Positions 23,216 through 34,937 of a stretch of 64,000 nt of DNA are shown in pieces. The DNA is from Magnolia sinica. Its lineage: Eukaryota > Streptophyta > Magnoliopsida > Magnoliales > Magnoliaceae. Position 1 is the stretch's first letter. Each line of letters starts with the position of its first letter. The translations under genes were made by a program, and so were the position numbers. A model generated the notes under the pieces. It was not told the DNA's origin, ran no database searches, and worked only from the letters and a program-made list of their open reading frames with translations. Where the stretch lies: the NCBI RefSeq assembly GCF_029962835.1, contig NC_080588.1, positions 13,100,001-13,164,000 on the forward strand, read 5' to 3'.

Positions 23216-23639
23216 GTGTTTCCTCTCCGTTTCCAAAACTTCTTAGAAATTGAATTTCTTAAGCATGAGCAAGGAAACAAAAAAGGAGCTTTTTCTAGCA
23301 ATTGAGAGGAAAATGAAAATTGATGTAGGGGCATTTGAGCCCAACCAGTGTTCGAAATATCGGTATCGCACAATGCATCGCACCCTTGGGATACAGATAC
23401 GTATCGGTTATCGCACGGGATATATTGTTTGTATCGCATAGTTTATCGCACTTTTTGGGAAACATGGGGAAACATTGGGAAAATGGTTGAAGTTTTTAAT
23501 GAAACTTTGGGGATTGTTAAAAAGACCCTTAATACACACATTTAAATCATAAAGTTTCAAAAAAGAAGTGTACATAATAGATTTCCTTTGCATAGGGTCC
23601 TAAGCTATGCGCTGTCCGATTGAACTACGACAACTATAT

Positions 23640-24190
23640 TCAGTATCAACCCCGTCCATCCGTTTTTCCATATCATTTCAAGACATTATCCAAAAAATAA
23701 AATAGATCCAATAATTAGGTAGGCCATACCACAGGAAACAATGGTGATTGACCATTAGTGGGCCACAAAAGCTTTGGATCAAGCTAAGAATAGTTTTTTC
23801 TCTTCATTCAAACCATAAATTTATCTGGTAAAATGGATGGACGGAGTGGATAAAATACATGAATTATAGTGGGCCCACAAAGTTTACAAAGTACACTGCT
23901 CACTAGGGGATCCACTTCCCGGGGTGGGGCGCTAATCGTACGCAAATTTCCTACCAAGTTCCTTCGCTCAAAACCTAGGTGGGGCCCATTGTGATGTTTG
24001 TAAGAAATCCACCTCGTCGAGTCGTTTTTTGAGATCATTTTAGCACTTGAGAGCCAAAATGAGCAGGATCCAAGACTAAAGTGGGCCACACTAAAGGAAA
24101 AGGTGGGTAGGAAAATTCCTACCGTTGAAACCTCCTTGGGTCGACAGTGATGTTAACATGCCATCCATACCGTTCATAACGTTATTCCTA
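23640..24190. repeat. Foldback-family copy, degenerate
   Basis: Has CCGTCCATCCG, ATCATTTTAG, AGTGGGCCACAC and ATGGATGGACGG words in the family order, in both orientations. Confidence 0.55.
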
Positions 24191-24420
24191 CACGGATGAA
24201 TTGAAAATACAAATATTAGTCTGATTCAAAACTTATGTGGCCCCACGAATATTTCAAGTGTGGATGTTCAATCCTCACATTTTTTGCACACTTGAGTATT
24301 AGATCCTACTCATTTTTTATTCAATGTCCTAAAATGATCTCACAAAACATCATGGTAGGCCCCACTAAGGTTTCAAGCGCAGGAACTTCCTGCAGAAGGC
24401 TTTGGCAGGAAATCCTAGTA

Positions 24421-24895
24421 CGGCGCACGCTCCTCGAGAGCAAGTTGTACAAACATTTCAAAGTTACATGGCCCCACAATAATGTATTTATTATATCTAC
24501 ACCGTTCATGCATTTGGAGAGATCATTTTAGATCATGAACCCAAAAATGAGTCATATCCAAAGCTCAAGTGGACCACACCACAAATAGCAGTGGGGGACT
24601 GATTCTCACCATTAATACATTCGTAGGGCCCACCATAATGTTTATTTTCCATCCAATCTGTTAATTAGGTCACACAGACCTGGATGAAGAGGAAAAATAA
24701 ATATCATATTGATCCAAAACTTCCGTGACCCCCAAAAGGGTTTCAACGGTAGACGTTCAATCTACCACTGCTGTTTGCAGTGTGGTCCAGTTGATCTTTG
24801 GATCTGTCTTATTTTTCGGCTCAAGCCTTATGAAGAGCTCGCCAAATGGACGAACGGTCTGGATATAACACATACCTCATGATGAGACCCACAGA
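24421..24895. mobile_element. Foldback element of the GGGCCCCAC family
   Basis: The two halves are imperfect inverted copies: AAGCTCAAGTGGACCACACC near 24560 against TGGTCCAGTTGATCTTTGG near 24785, and CATTTGGAGAGATC against GAGCTCGCCAAATGG. The left side starts with the cap CTCGAGAGCAAGTTGTAC. No coding capacity. Confidence 0.65.
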
Positions 24896-24930
24896 ACTTG
24901 GTGACATCAACACCCCCGTACTAAAAAAGG

Positions 24931-25489
24931 GGTGCGGATTGGCTAATGACAGGTTGAGTAGCGAGACTCGCTACTGAATTGACGTCACCAAGTTCCGTGG
25001 GCCCCACCATGATGTATTTTTTGTAGCCACACCGTCCATCCATTTGGAGAGAACATTTTATGCCATGAGCCTAAGAATGACTAAGATTCAAAGCTCTAAT
25101 GGACCCCACCACAGAAAGCAGTAGAGAGAGTGACGCCCACCATTAAAAACTTCTGAGGGCCACAAAAGTTTTCGATTAAGCTGATATATATTTTTTTCCC
25201 TTTTATAATGTCTTTTTTAACTTATTAACGGGTTGGATCTCAAATAAACATCACGGTGGACCTAAGGAAGGTTTCAACGGTAGATGTCACTTTCTCCACT
25301 GTTTTTTGTAGTGGGGTCCATTACAGATTTTTATCTGCCTCGTTATTTGACTCATGTCCTAAAATGATATCTCCAAATGGATGGACCGTGTGGATATAAC
25401 ACATTCATCATGGTGGGACCCACGTAACTTGGTGACGTCACTTCAGTAGCGATCTCATTACTCAACCTGTCAGTGGCTAATCTGCGTCC
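24931..25489. mobile_element. Foldback element with long terminal inverted repeats
   Basis: The left arm contains GACAGGTTGAGTAGCGAGAC and TTGACGTCACCAAGTTCCGT; the right arm has the inverted TTGGTGACGTCACTTCAGTA and CTCAACCTGTCAGTGGCTAA. Pairing continues inwards for about 280 bp per arm to a centre near 25210. The flanks TAAAAAAGG and AAATAAAAG are similar but not an exact duplication, so a 9-bp (Mutator-like) origin is only a guess. Confidence 0.78.
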
Positions 25490-25929
25490 AAATAAAAGGC
25501 TCGAACGACCTTTATTTAAGCAGAGAGGGTTCCGGAAATTTCTCCCAAATCTCATCGTATCGGCGAGGATGTCTCCGGATTTCTCTCCAAAATCGGAATG
25601 ACACTTCAATTCGAATGGCCCACCAAATGGAAGCTTCCGATCATGGCGATCTCTTCTACAGGTACCGAAATCCACCCTCTAATTTTTTTCCCGATTTTTT
25701 CGGATGATGACGTCGATGTCCAACAATAATGGAGAGGAAATCGCACGATATTGTCAAAATATCGTGCAATATCGACGATACGATATTTGGATTTGGGATT
25801 TTTTGGTATCTTCTGGGGGTTATCGCGAGTGTATCATCTCGCAGGGGTGCGATAACGATAATATCGGCCGATATATCGGCCAATAGTATCAATATTTCGA
25901 ACACTGCCAACAACCACACTAGATATCTT

Positions 25930-26251
25930 TGATAAAGACCCTATCATGGCCCACAAAAAGGAAGATTTTCAAGGCTCCATTTAATGGCCATAAAATTTGA
26001 TCCCAATGGACAACAATGAGCCTAAATGGGATGCCGAGGATTCAATTTCCACCACACAATGTAGCCTGTGTTTCAATTAGGTAGCATTGCTTTAGTCGTT
26101 TGCTTGAGTTTGAAGATATTTTAGTATCTTTTGTTAATTTTGTATGGATAAGATTAGAAGTTATAATAGAAAATGAATGACTTTGATTAGGATTAGGTGT
26201 TCAATTATATAATGTCTTTACATTATATATATATATATATTGATTGTGTTT
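25930..26251. other. Intron sequence with (AT)n
   Basis: AT-rich sequence between two elements, with an AT dinucleotide run at about 26224-26240. No gene seen. Confidence 0.5.
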
Positions 26252-26256
26252 TTCTA

Positions 26257-27440
26257 TGATGCAAGACATGAAATTAAATATGACATGCAAGATTTCAAGC
26301 TTTAGATCATACCAGTTTTAAACAATTACAAAATTCCACGTCCCACATACGATCAAACATTCAACTAGGGGAATCTACGAGGGTCCAAGCCTACACATGC
26401 TTAGGGCTAGATCAATTAAAATTATAAACTAAACAATGCCCAAATGAGTGTAAGATTGATCCACTCTTGCAAAGGATCGTTCCCCAATTCAAGAGATTTA
26501 CTAAGTTTCAAATTGGGAAAAATCTAGGGTTTGCAAAAGTAGAAAAAAAAAACTTGGAATTGGGATTATCTAGGGTTGGGGTTGGGGATATAAGGCGAGA
26601 GAGGAGTAAAATAGAAGAGAGAGACAAACCAGAGATAGTCCACGCGTGTAGACAGTGGTCGGGTCCAGACACACGTGTGGGGGATCCTGCCCGCACGTGT
26701 GTGGGGCCCACGAATTCAAAAAGGGGCAGCTTGAGGTTGGTCAGCCAAGGGTGGTCCTCCCTTACGCCAATCCAATGTACGGTGAGTGCGTGGTGCTCCG
26801 CCAAAGTTTTAGCCCCTTGGTGGGCTAGAATCTGGAAATCTGCTATATAAGAGAACTTAAGTGCCAAAAAAGGATAAATCTGAAGATGGGATGGTTGTGG
26901 GAGATGAGGGATGTGGGGTGTAGGGGGTGGAGATGATTTGGAATTGTGTGGCTTCGAACCACGGTAGTTAGCCCTTAGAGAAAGGGAGGATTTCACACCC
27001 AATTAGATCCTTCAACTCAGAGAGAAGAAAAAACGAAGAATTTTATTCATAAACTTCAATGAAAAAACCTACATGGGGTTGTCTATTTATAAGAAAAACC
27101 TAAACCCCAAAAATCGCGCCATGTGCGCACACTATTAGTTAAAGACGAAGTAACAAAAATAACAATTAATCAACACAATCAAAACCGTTCATGATATTCC
27201 TAATAATGATAATAACCAAAAATTAAAATCCTAGATCATCTAAGGTAGTGGGTCACGCTTATGAGATCCAATGGTGGAATCTCTGTGATAATCGGGTCCA
27301 CTCCAATGCTCTATAGCACAACCCCTTAACTAAGAGGCCCTCCATAGAGGTTGTCGTCGATCCAAATCGATAGTGGGGCCTTCCTCCTTGTGTATGTGCG
27401 TAGGTTGGGGAGCGTCCACATGCGCGTGATGTCCCCATCG
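26257..27440 (-). repeat. 3' LTR of minus-strand chromovirus
   Basis: Matches 32497-33699 across its length. On the minus strand it starts CGATGGGGACATCACGCGC (first base altered from T) and ends GTCTTGCATCA. Open frames inside it (for example at 26467-27002) are not genes. Confidence 0.9.
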
Positions 27441-27465
27441 ACTCTCCCCGGTTGCAAAGGTTTCG
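27441..27465 (-). promoter_or_regulatory. Polypurine tract of minus-strand chromovirus
   Basis: Reading the minus strand, CAACCGGGGAGAGT lies just before the 3' LTR. The same GGGGAGAGT occurs at the equivalent place (about 40080) in the plus-strand relative. Confidence 0.7.
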
Positions 27466-27958
27466 CCACTAGTGAAACAAAACTCCTGAACCACTCAAAG
27501 ATGTTAGGATCAAGTCTCTAAAGCTCCCCCTTAGTAAGCCATGTACTATCTAAAGCTGGGCGTGACTTCCACTTGACCAAGAACTTTTGAAATCCGCCGT
27601 TCGACGTTGATACTATCTGATGGTCCAGGATATCCTCTATCTCCTCTTTAGGTGTGGGAAGGGTAGGTAAGAGTGGTAGAGGCTGGGAAGACGGGTCGTG
27701 AATGGGCCATGGATCAAGGGAAAGGTCCAGGGAATTAGGATAATTCAACGAAAAGCTAGACAAGGTATCCATGGTCCCTTGAAATGCAACTAGATCCTCC
27801 ACATTAAATGTGGAACTAATTCTCATGAAGGGTAGAAGATCTACCACATACGCATTGAGACCGTTTCGTTTTATAATTTTGATTGGTCCAGCACTACGTG
27901 CGTGTAATTTACGAATGACTCCCAAAGGGTACCGCTCTGGCCTGATGCAGACCATCAC
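27466..27958 (-). pseudogene. Integrase C-terminus and chromodomain
   Basis: The frame 27958-27518 reads IKIIKRNGLNAYVVDLLP and SSTFNVEDLVAF (GPY/F-type integrase tail), then a Pro/Ser-rich linker and a chromodomain around EDILDHQIVSTSNGG, FQKFLVKWKSRP and DSTWLTKGEL. A stop (TAG in place of an expected CAG) follows at 27518, with family-like RLDPN sequence continuing beyond. Chromodomains can steer integration to chromatin with particular histone marks. The upstream join to the integrase core is broken near 28050. Confidence 0.87.
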
Positions 27959-28051
27959 AGAGTCTCTTATATTGAATTCCTTGAATCGATTATGTTGGTC
28001 TGCAGAAATTTTGTAGTGTTCATTACTAATATTGATTTGTCGCCGGATTTC

Positions 28052-28636
28052 TTAATGCAATGAATGAATGTGATGTGCAAAGGACTTTGCAGATTCTAAT
28101 GGCCTATGAGACAAGGACATGGGGACAAGATCAATAGGCCTCCTAGGTTTATAACTAGTAACGTCTTCAAAAGGACTCAAACCAGTGGATCTATTGACAG
28201 AATTATCAAATGCAAACTCGGCGATAGGTAGTACAATGTCCCATGTCCTGGTGTGCTCCCTTACTAAACACTTGAGCAAATTTCCTAGGCTCCTATTGAC
28301 CACCTCAGTCTGACCATCAGTCTGAGGGTGGTAGGCAAAAGAAAATTGGAGCTTAGTATTCATCATATGCCATAGTATTTTCCAAAAATAACTCATGAAT
28401 CGCACGTCACAGTCAGATACTATAGTTTTAGGTAACCCATGCAGTTTGATGACCTCACTAAAGAACAACTTGGCAACATGAGATGCGTCGGAGGTCTTGG
28501 AACAAGGAATAAAGTGGGCCATTTTAGAAAAATTGTCCACGATAACAAATATGGAATCGTGTTTTTGAATAATCTTGGGGAGCCCAAGCACGAAGTCTAT
28601 ACTGATGTCCTGCCAAGGGGCGAATGGAACTAGCAA
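28052..28636 (-). pseudogene. Integrase catalytic core of chromovirus
   Basis: A 194-codon frame with the catalytic triad visible: Asp in DISIDFVLGLP, Asp in TIVSDCDVRF, Glu in HPQTDGQTEVVNRSLGN. It ends at PLESAKSFAHHIHSLH with a stop. It is out of frame with the zinc-domain segment upstream (frameshift at about 28640). Confidence 0.9.
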
Positions 28637-30114
28637 AGGTGTGTATAGCCTTGTGTTCTGCTTTCTCTACGACACCGTCCTATAATCTTGGCCACGTCTC
28701 GCTTGAGGCTTGGCCAATAGAACCCATCCTCCACTAGGGCAATGGTCATGTCTCGACCAAAATGACCCGCGATCCCTCCTAAATGTAACTCCCAAACAAG
28801 AAAATCGTGGAGGAAGGCGCGAGGTATGTACAAGCGGTCACTCTTAAACAAATATCTGTCCAAAATCAAGTAGTCACTGCTAGCTCCTGACGGACTCCCT
28901 AACAACGATTCGTACACAACTTCAAAATCTGGGCACTCAGAATAATCCTCTTTGACATGCTCGAGGCCAGTGACTTCGACACTCATGGAATTGAGTAACG
29001 TGACTCGACAACTCAACGCGTCGGCAGGCTTATTCTCTACATCGACCTTGTGCTTAAGCACAAAAGTGTACTCTCCAAGGAATTGAACCCACTTGGTGTG
29101 ACTAGGATTTAATTTCTTCTGAGAGTTCAGATATCTCAAGGCCTCGTGATCTAATAACAAGACGAATTCTTGCGGCAAAAGATAATGACACCAGTGGCGC
29201 AGTGATTGCACTACCGCATAGAATTCTTTGTCATAGGTGGAGTATTTTTGCTTCGCCTCATTCAGTTTCTCACTAAAAAAGGTGACAGGGTGTCCTTCCT
29301 GACCAAGTACTCCTATGCCGACTTCTGACGCGTCGCATGCGACTTTAAAAACTTTCGATACCTCCCGGTGAGGAGTCTCGAACACGAGACCTCCCACTCT
29401 GATACCAATTTGATGTAGGACAATTAACCATTGAAATTCTCCCTTTTTAATGAAATCCGTGATGGGAGCCATAATGGAACTGAAGCCTCGAATGAACCAC
29501 TTATAGAAGGTGGCCACGCCGTGAAAGCCGCGCACCTCGTGAATATTGCGGGGTTCAGGCCAATTGACAATGGCTTTGACCTTCTCGGGATCCGCCGACA
29601 CGCCCTCAAATGACACAACAAAACCTAAGAAGATAACACTACTAGACACAAACGCACACTTCTTTAAGTTGACGTACAATTTCTCGGCTCTAAGGATCCC
29701 ACAAACTTGCCTTAAATGGTTGAGGTGTTGCTCCTTGGTCATGCTATAAATCAGGATGTCATCAAAGTAGACGACCAAGAACTTCCACATGACGGGCCTT
29801 AACACTTGGGTCATCACACGCATGAAGGTACTTGGGGCATTAGTCAGCTCAAAAGGCATGACTAGACACTCGTATAGCCCATCCTTCATCTTGAGGACCG
29901 TCTTCCACTCATCACCAGGGCGTACACAGATTTGGTGATAACCACTTTTGAGGTCAATTTTCGAGAAGATAGTAGCGTTAGTCATCATATCTGACATGTC
30001 ATCAAGACGCGGTATGGGAAACCGGTACTTTACTGTGATTTTGTTGATGGCCCTACTATCAACACATCCTCCATGTGCCATCCTTCTTAGGTGTAAGAAG
30101 GGCGGGCATGGCAA
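28630..30114 (-). pseudogene. RT, RNase H and integrase zinc domain of chromovirus
   Basis: One uninterrupted 494-codon frame. RT begins within SRAINKITVKYRFPIPRLDD, with SKIDLKSGYHQI and the catalytic box VVYFDDILIYS. RNase H shows FKVACDASEVGIGVLG and TYDKEFYAVVQSLRHW. The last part, HLGGIAGHFGRDMT and FYWPSLKRDV, is the integrase zinc-binding region. A one-base shift at about 30100 separates it from the preceding protease-RT frame, and another at its end separates it from the integrase core. This is the best preserved RT in the window and the most useful part for placing the element in a tree. Confidence 0.93.
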
Positions 30115-30870
30115 ACGGGCTCATGCTCTCTTGAATGAAACCCTTTTCTAGGAGCTCATCAATCTGTCTCTTCAACTTTGCATGCTCATTTGGGTTCATT
30201 CTGTAATGAGGAAGGTTTGGTAGAATCGCCCCAGGGACGAAATCAATAGCGTGTTGTATATCCCTCATAAGGGGAAGCTCATTCGGTAGATTCGCAGGAA
30301 AGACATCACGAAACTCATCCACTACCGGAATAGCCTCAATGGGTAACTCTACACTAGTCTCTGGTGCACTTTCCCTAGCCACAAGGGCGTACACTATCGA
30401 GTCCGACTCATTCTCTCGCTCGAAGTCCTTGGCATTTAGAATATGGAGAGGCTTAGACTTGGATTTCGATTCCTTCAATTCTTTTGAGCCACTCACACTA
30501 CTCTGTATAGACTCCTTTCCAGTCGTGTTCTTGGGTGGAAGTGGGTTTAGCTTGACTTTCTTACCCTCAAACCAGAATGTACACACATTCGAACAACCAA
30601 ATATGATGACATCCCTGTCATAAAGCCAGGGCCTACCCAAAATGATGTGGCCAACATCTATGGGAACAACATCATACCAAAGTGTCTTTATATGATCCAA
30701 ATTGAATAGGAACAAGACAACGGTGCGAGACTAGAATGGAAGTTTCATTAACCCAAGACACTCTATAGGGTTGAAGATGGGCTTCAAGCTTCAAGCCCAA
30801 ACGGCTCATAGTGCAAGTTGATGCCACGTTTGCACAACTACCACTATCCACAATCATCATACAACTCTTT
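30059..30870 (-). pseudogene. Protease and RT N-terminus of chromovirus
   Basis: The frame 30860-30672 carries the protease motif IVDSGSCANVAS. A second frame, 30715-30059, continues with [18 protein letters not shown], the acidic linker, [19 protein letters not shown] and [20 protein letters not shown], ending in the RT start ([13 protein letters not shown]). The overlap and change of frame near 30700 show a frameshift. Confidence 0.87.
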
Positions 30871-30904
30871 TCACCACACTTTGTGTAAGTATAGAAGATC
30901 GTGT

Positions 30905-32168
30905 TGCGGCGTCAATCGTTAGTATTCTTGGCTTCTGCAAAGGCGCAGCGCACAACTGTGAGGGTCGCAGACTCTTGCGCTCCCTCTTCCTCATTACTAG
31001 GGGTTTCCGTTGGCTCATATTCTTCCTCTTCATCGTCACTCTCTGGGGGCACTACTTCTACTTGCCCATCAATAAGGAACACCTTGGTGCCCTCTTTCGT
31101 GCCACAATGGTGAGCAAAGTGACCAAATCCCTGACATCTAAAACACCTAGTCACCTCACTTTTGCGCGAGCTAGACTCGACAACCCCTTTTTACCCTTAT
31201 CATACTTGGGCCTAGACTGAGAACTATTGGAAAGCTTGTATTGACATCCAGTGCTAGGCTTAGCCCCAGAAAGGTTGACCTTAGCACTAAAATCATGAAA
31301 CTCAAACTGCCTTCCCACAGATGCTTTGAGGTATTGCTCAACTTCCAACACAACTTGATACATCTGTTCAAGAGTGTGTCCTTAGCGAACAACTCTTCCT
31401 AATGTCAGAATGGAGGCCCGTCTTAAATCGAGCAAGAGTACGAGATCCTCATCAACTTCACATCGGGTCAAGTACTCTTCGAACTTCTCAATGTATTTAG
31501 CCACACTCATGGAACCTTGTCGAAGAGACTACCATTCTTCAACCAACCTCAAGTGATAAGAGAAAGGGATGTACTTTTGTTTAAGAGTTTCTTTCATTTC
31601 TCCCCATTGGACTATTGGGGGCTCTCATGACCTTTCTTTCTTTCGCTCCATAGTAGCCCAAAACCTTTTTGCTTGACCCACAAGTTTCATTTTGGCAAAT
31701 CAGACTCGACGCGCATCCGACATGTGGTACCACTCAAAATAGTAGTCCATATCTACCAACCAATCTAGAAAAGTTTTAAGGTCCAAGTGGCCATCAAGCA
31801 TAGGGGCTTCTACTCTTAACTCCCTGAAGGAGTCGCGCATCTGGGTCATAGTGATCATGATGCTCCTCGCGGGGTGGGTGCACGGGTGCGCGCCCATGAC
31901 CAATTCCTTGGTCACCTCCATTCCTTTGTCTATCCTCCTGACCACCTGCCTGAGATTGGGCATCTTCCCCAATGGTGGGGTTTGCCTGGGCGGAGATCTC
32001 TAGTTGGGTAACGCGCACATTAAGTTGTTTAAAGCATTGGTCAATACGTTGTTCCAAGCGCCCACCTAAAGACTCAAACTGCCGGGTTATATTGTTCATT
32101 GACTCTTGCAATTGTTCCATGTTTAGTATATGGAGCAAGCAAAAACCACAACCAGTACGTATGGGCAT
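30905..32168 (-). pseudogene. gag of minus-strand chromovirus
   Basis: Starts at ATG 32168-32166 (MPIRTGCGF), the same start context as the other two chromovirus gags in the window. Pieces in order: MEQLQESMNNITRQFESLGG; a charged linker; LDLKTFLDWLVDMDYYFEWY (gag core, frame-shifted near 31800); YLKASVGRQFEFHDFSAK; and the zinc knuckle CFRCQGFGHFAHHC (about 31147-31106) followed by an acidic tail. Frame breaks and a stop around 31690 and 31380 prevent an intact product. Confidence 0.85.
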
Positions 32169-32478
32169 ACAGCTACTCACTCGACTCAAAGACCCTCTAA
32201 TATAACTATATGCGCCTAAATGGGACTAAATGATCCTATAGGACTCTTTATGAAGGAAACTACACAACGCTACTAAAATTCCAGCAACATAACTGCCCAA
32301 ATAGTTTGTTAACAGGAAATTCAGCCATGAAAATTGAGGATTTTCTGACAACAGAAAATTCAGCAGTCCATGTTGTGAATGATGGGTCCTAAACAGCCCT
32401 ATATGATGAGACTTGATGCAAAATAGACGTGAATAGACTAAACCCTAAACATGCAATGCATTCCCCTATGAAAACTCT

Positions 32479-32496
32479 AAGCTCTGATACCAAATT
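32479..32496 (-). promoter_or_regulatory. Primer-binding site of minus-strand chromovirus
   Basis: On the minus strand TTGGTATCAGAGC follows the LTR end TGCATCA after a few bases. TGGTATCAGAGC is the usual complement to plant initiator tRNA-Met in LTR elements. Confidence 0.88.
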
Positions 32497-33699
32497 TGAT
32501 GCAGGACATGACATTAAATATGACATGCAAGATTTCAAGCTTTAGATCATACCAGTTTTAAACAATCACAAAATTTAGCGTCCCACATACGAACAAACAT
32601 TCAACCAGGGGAATCTACGAGGATCCAAGCCTACACACACTTAGGGCTGGATCAATTAAAATTATAAACCAAACAATGCCCAAAGGAGTGTAAGATTGAT
32701 CCACTCTTGCAAAGGATCGTTCCCCAATTCAAGAGATTCACTATGTTTCAAATTGAGAAAAATCTAGAGTTTGCAAAAGTGGGAAAAAACTTAGAATTAG
32801 AATTATCTAGGGTTAGGGTTGGGGATATAAGGCGAGAGAGGAGTGAAATAGAGGAGAGAGACAAACCAGAGATAGTCGACACGTGTGGACAGCAGTCGGG
32901 TCCAGACACACGTGCGTGGGATCCTTCCCGCACGTGTGTGGGGCCCATGAATCCAAAAAGGGGCAGCTTGGGGTTGGTCGGCCAGGGGTGGTCCTCCCTT
33001 ACGCCAAATATCACGCCAATCCGATGTACGGTGAGTGTGTAGTGCTCCGCCAAAGTTTCAGCCCCCTGGTGGGCCAGAATCTGGAAACCTGCTATATAAG
33101 AGAACTTGAGTGCCAAAAAAGGATAAATCAGCAGATGGGATGGTTGTGGGAGATGAGGGATGTGGGGTGTAGGGGGTGGAGATGATTTGAGATTGTTGTG
33201 GCTTCGCACCACGGTAGTTAGCCCTTCGAGGAAGGGAGAGTTTCGCACCCAATTAGATCCTTCAACTTAGAGAGATAGAGAAGAAGAAAAAATGTAGAAT
33301 TTTATTCATAAACTTCAATGAAAAAACCTACATGGGGTTGCCTATTTATAAGAAAAACCTAAACCCCAAAAGCCGCACCATGTGCGCATACTATTACTTA
33401 GAGACAAAGTAACAAAAATAACAACTTATCAACGCAATTAAAACCGTTCATGATGTTCCTAATAATGATAATAACCAAAACTCAAAATCTTAGATCTAAG
33501 GTAGTAGGCCACGATCATGAGATCCAATGGTGGAATCTCTGTGATGATTGGGTCCACTCCAATGCTCCATAGCACAGCCCCCTAAATAAAAGGTCCTTCA
33601 TAGAGGTCGTCGTCGATCCAGATCGATAGTGGGGCATTCCTCCTCCTTGCGTATGTGCATAGGGTGGGGGGTGTGCGTGTGCGCGTGATGTCCCCATCA
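32497..33699 (-). repeat. 5' LTR of minus-strand chromovirus
   Basis: Minus-strand start TGATGGGGACATCACGCGC, end GTCCTGCATCA. A TATA-type TTATAAATAGG lies inside (near 33345-33355). The target duplication TTCTA follows at 33700-33704. Confidence 0.92.
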
Positions 33700-33825
33700 T
33701 TCTAGCCTTGAGTTCCTCGGTTTTTCCAAACTTATATGCTAATGGAGTTCAATTAGGTCTTGCCCAAGTCACTCGCAGATCAGTTCGTGGCCTTTCAAAT
33801 TCCCATTGCTTAAGCTACTCGCAAA

Positions 33826-34937
33826 ATGTTCGTAAACCATTCACCCATTTCATCAGTGTATTTTGTCTCTTTCATGATGGCCCGTATATGTTTTCTCAGC
33901 GACCCAAACGAGCTGCGTCAAATGGTATCGGACTACAGCCACCATCACCCTCCATCTCTAGCCTCTACAATTCACTACCATTACCACCTACAAAATTGCA
34001 GGAAACCCCACACATACGACCACATTTGTAACCATATTTTATTGCCATCACTGCACATCCCCTTCATCATCATCTCCTTCACCATAGCAATCACACTTGT
34101 TGGAAAAACCTATTATCAAATGTCCTCCATTGCTAGAAAAACCTAAATGCACCATGTAATTCCCATCACACCTATTCACCACCACCAAAAAATGACATAT
34201 TCACCCCATCTTCTTCAATTCGCCAATGCCCATTTTTGGCCAAGCCCCTTATAATCTGATCACCAACATTGGCCGCCACCACTAGCTGACACTATAGCCA
34301 CTATCTCCAAACCACCTCAAATCTCCACCTCTATTATGAGTAAGTTCACTTTCTTTTGAAATTAGAGAGAGAAAGGAAAGAATGTTTGTAAACAATTCAC
34401 CCATTTCATCAGTGTATTTTGTCACTTTCATGATGGCCTGTACATGTTTTCTTAGCGACCCAAACGAGCCGCGTCAAATGGTATCGGACTACAACCACCA
34501 TCACCCTCCATCTCTAGCCTCTACAATTCACTACCATTACCGCCTACAAAATTGCAGGAAACCCCAAACATACGACCACATTTGTAACCATATTTTATTG
34601 CCATCACTACACATCCCCTTCATCATCATCTCCTTCACCATAGCAATCACACTTGTTGGAAAAACCTATTATCAAATGTCCTCCGTTGCTAGAAAAACCT
34701 AAATGCACCTTGTAATCCCATCACACCTATTCACCACTACCAGAAAATGACACATTCACCCCATCTTCTTCAATTCGCCAATGCCCATTTTTGGCCAAAC
34801 CCCTTATAATCTAATCACCAACATTGGCCGCCACCACTAGCTGACCCTATAGCCACTATCTCCAAACCACCTCAAATCTCCATCTCTATTATGAGTAAGC
34901 TCACTGTCTTTTGAAATTAGAGAGAGAAAGGAAAGAA
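33826..34937 (+). repeat. Tandem duplication, two 556-bp units
   Basis: 33826-34381 and 34382-34937 are nearly identical direct copies, each starting ATGTTYGTAAACMATTCACCC and ending GAGAGAGAAAGGAAAGAA. Each carries an open frame of 106 codons with the same start and stop (MFVN, ending ARKT), differing at a handful of residues. The protein is not recognised and may be fortuitous. The sequence upstream (33708-33825) and downstream (34938-35250) is unassigned. Confidence 0.88.

Larger units (their letters stand above)
23346..25906. mobile_element. hAT-like ATATCG-motif element filled with foldbacks
   Basis: Left end CAGTGTTCGAAATATCGG and right end CAATATTTCGAACACTG are inverted copies. Both arms repeat ATATCG, GTATCG and ATCGCAC words (23350-23460 and 25740-25890). 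The left arm matches the shorter relative at 55893-56604. A clear 8-bp target duplication is not present (AGCCCAAC against CCAACAAC). Between about 23640 and 25490 the interior is occupied by members of the GGGCCCCAC foldback family. No transposase. Confidence 0.65.
26257..33699 (-). mobile_element. Near-complete Ty3-gypsy chromovirus, minus strand
   Basis: Flanked by a perfect 5-bp target duplication TTCTA (26252-26256 and 33700-33704). LTRs of about 1.2 kb lie at 32497-33699 (5') and 26257-27440 (3'). Transcription order on the minus strand: LTR, tRNA-Met-type PBS, gag with zinc knuckle, protease, RT, RNase H, integrase, chromodomain, PPT, LTR. A chromodomain at the integrase C-terminus defines chromoviruses; the clade (perhaps Galadriel-like) is uncertain. 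All domains are present, but gag has frame breaks and pol several frameshifts and stops, so it is defective. Confidence 0.93.

Noticed and set aside
22870..23236. Cys/His-rich frames on both strands resembling zinc-finger proteins
   Set aside because: The regular Cys and His residues come from the repeated CACATGTGGCAC minisatellite and occur on both strands.
24890..25490. Possible second host exon containing GACGTCA (CRE-like) sites
   Set aside because: The sites are inside inverted arms of a foldback element and occur as a mirrored pair.
26467..27002. 127- and 164-codon frames (and equivalents at 32707-33248)
   Set aside because: They lie inside LTRs of the minus-strand chromovirus on both strands and differ between the two LTR copies.
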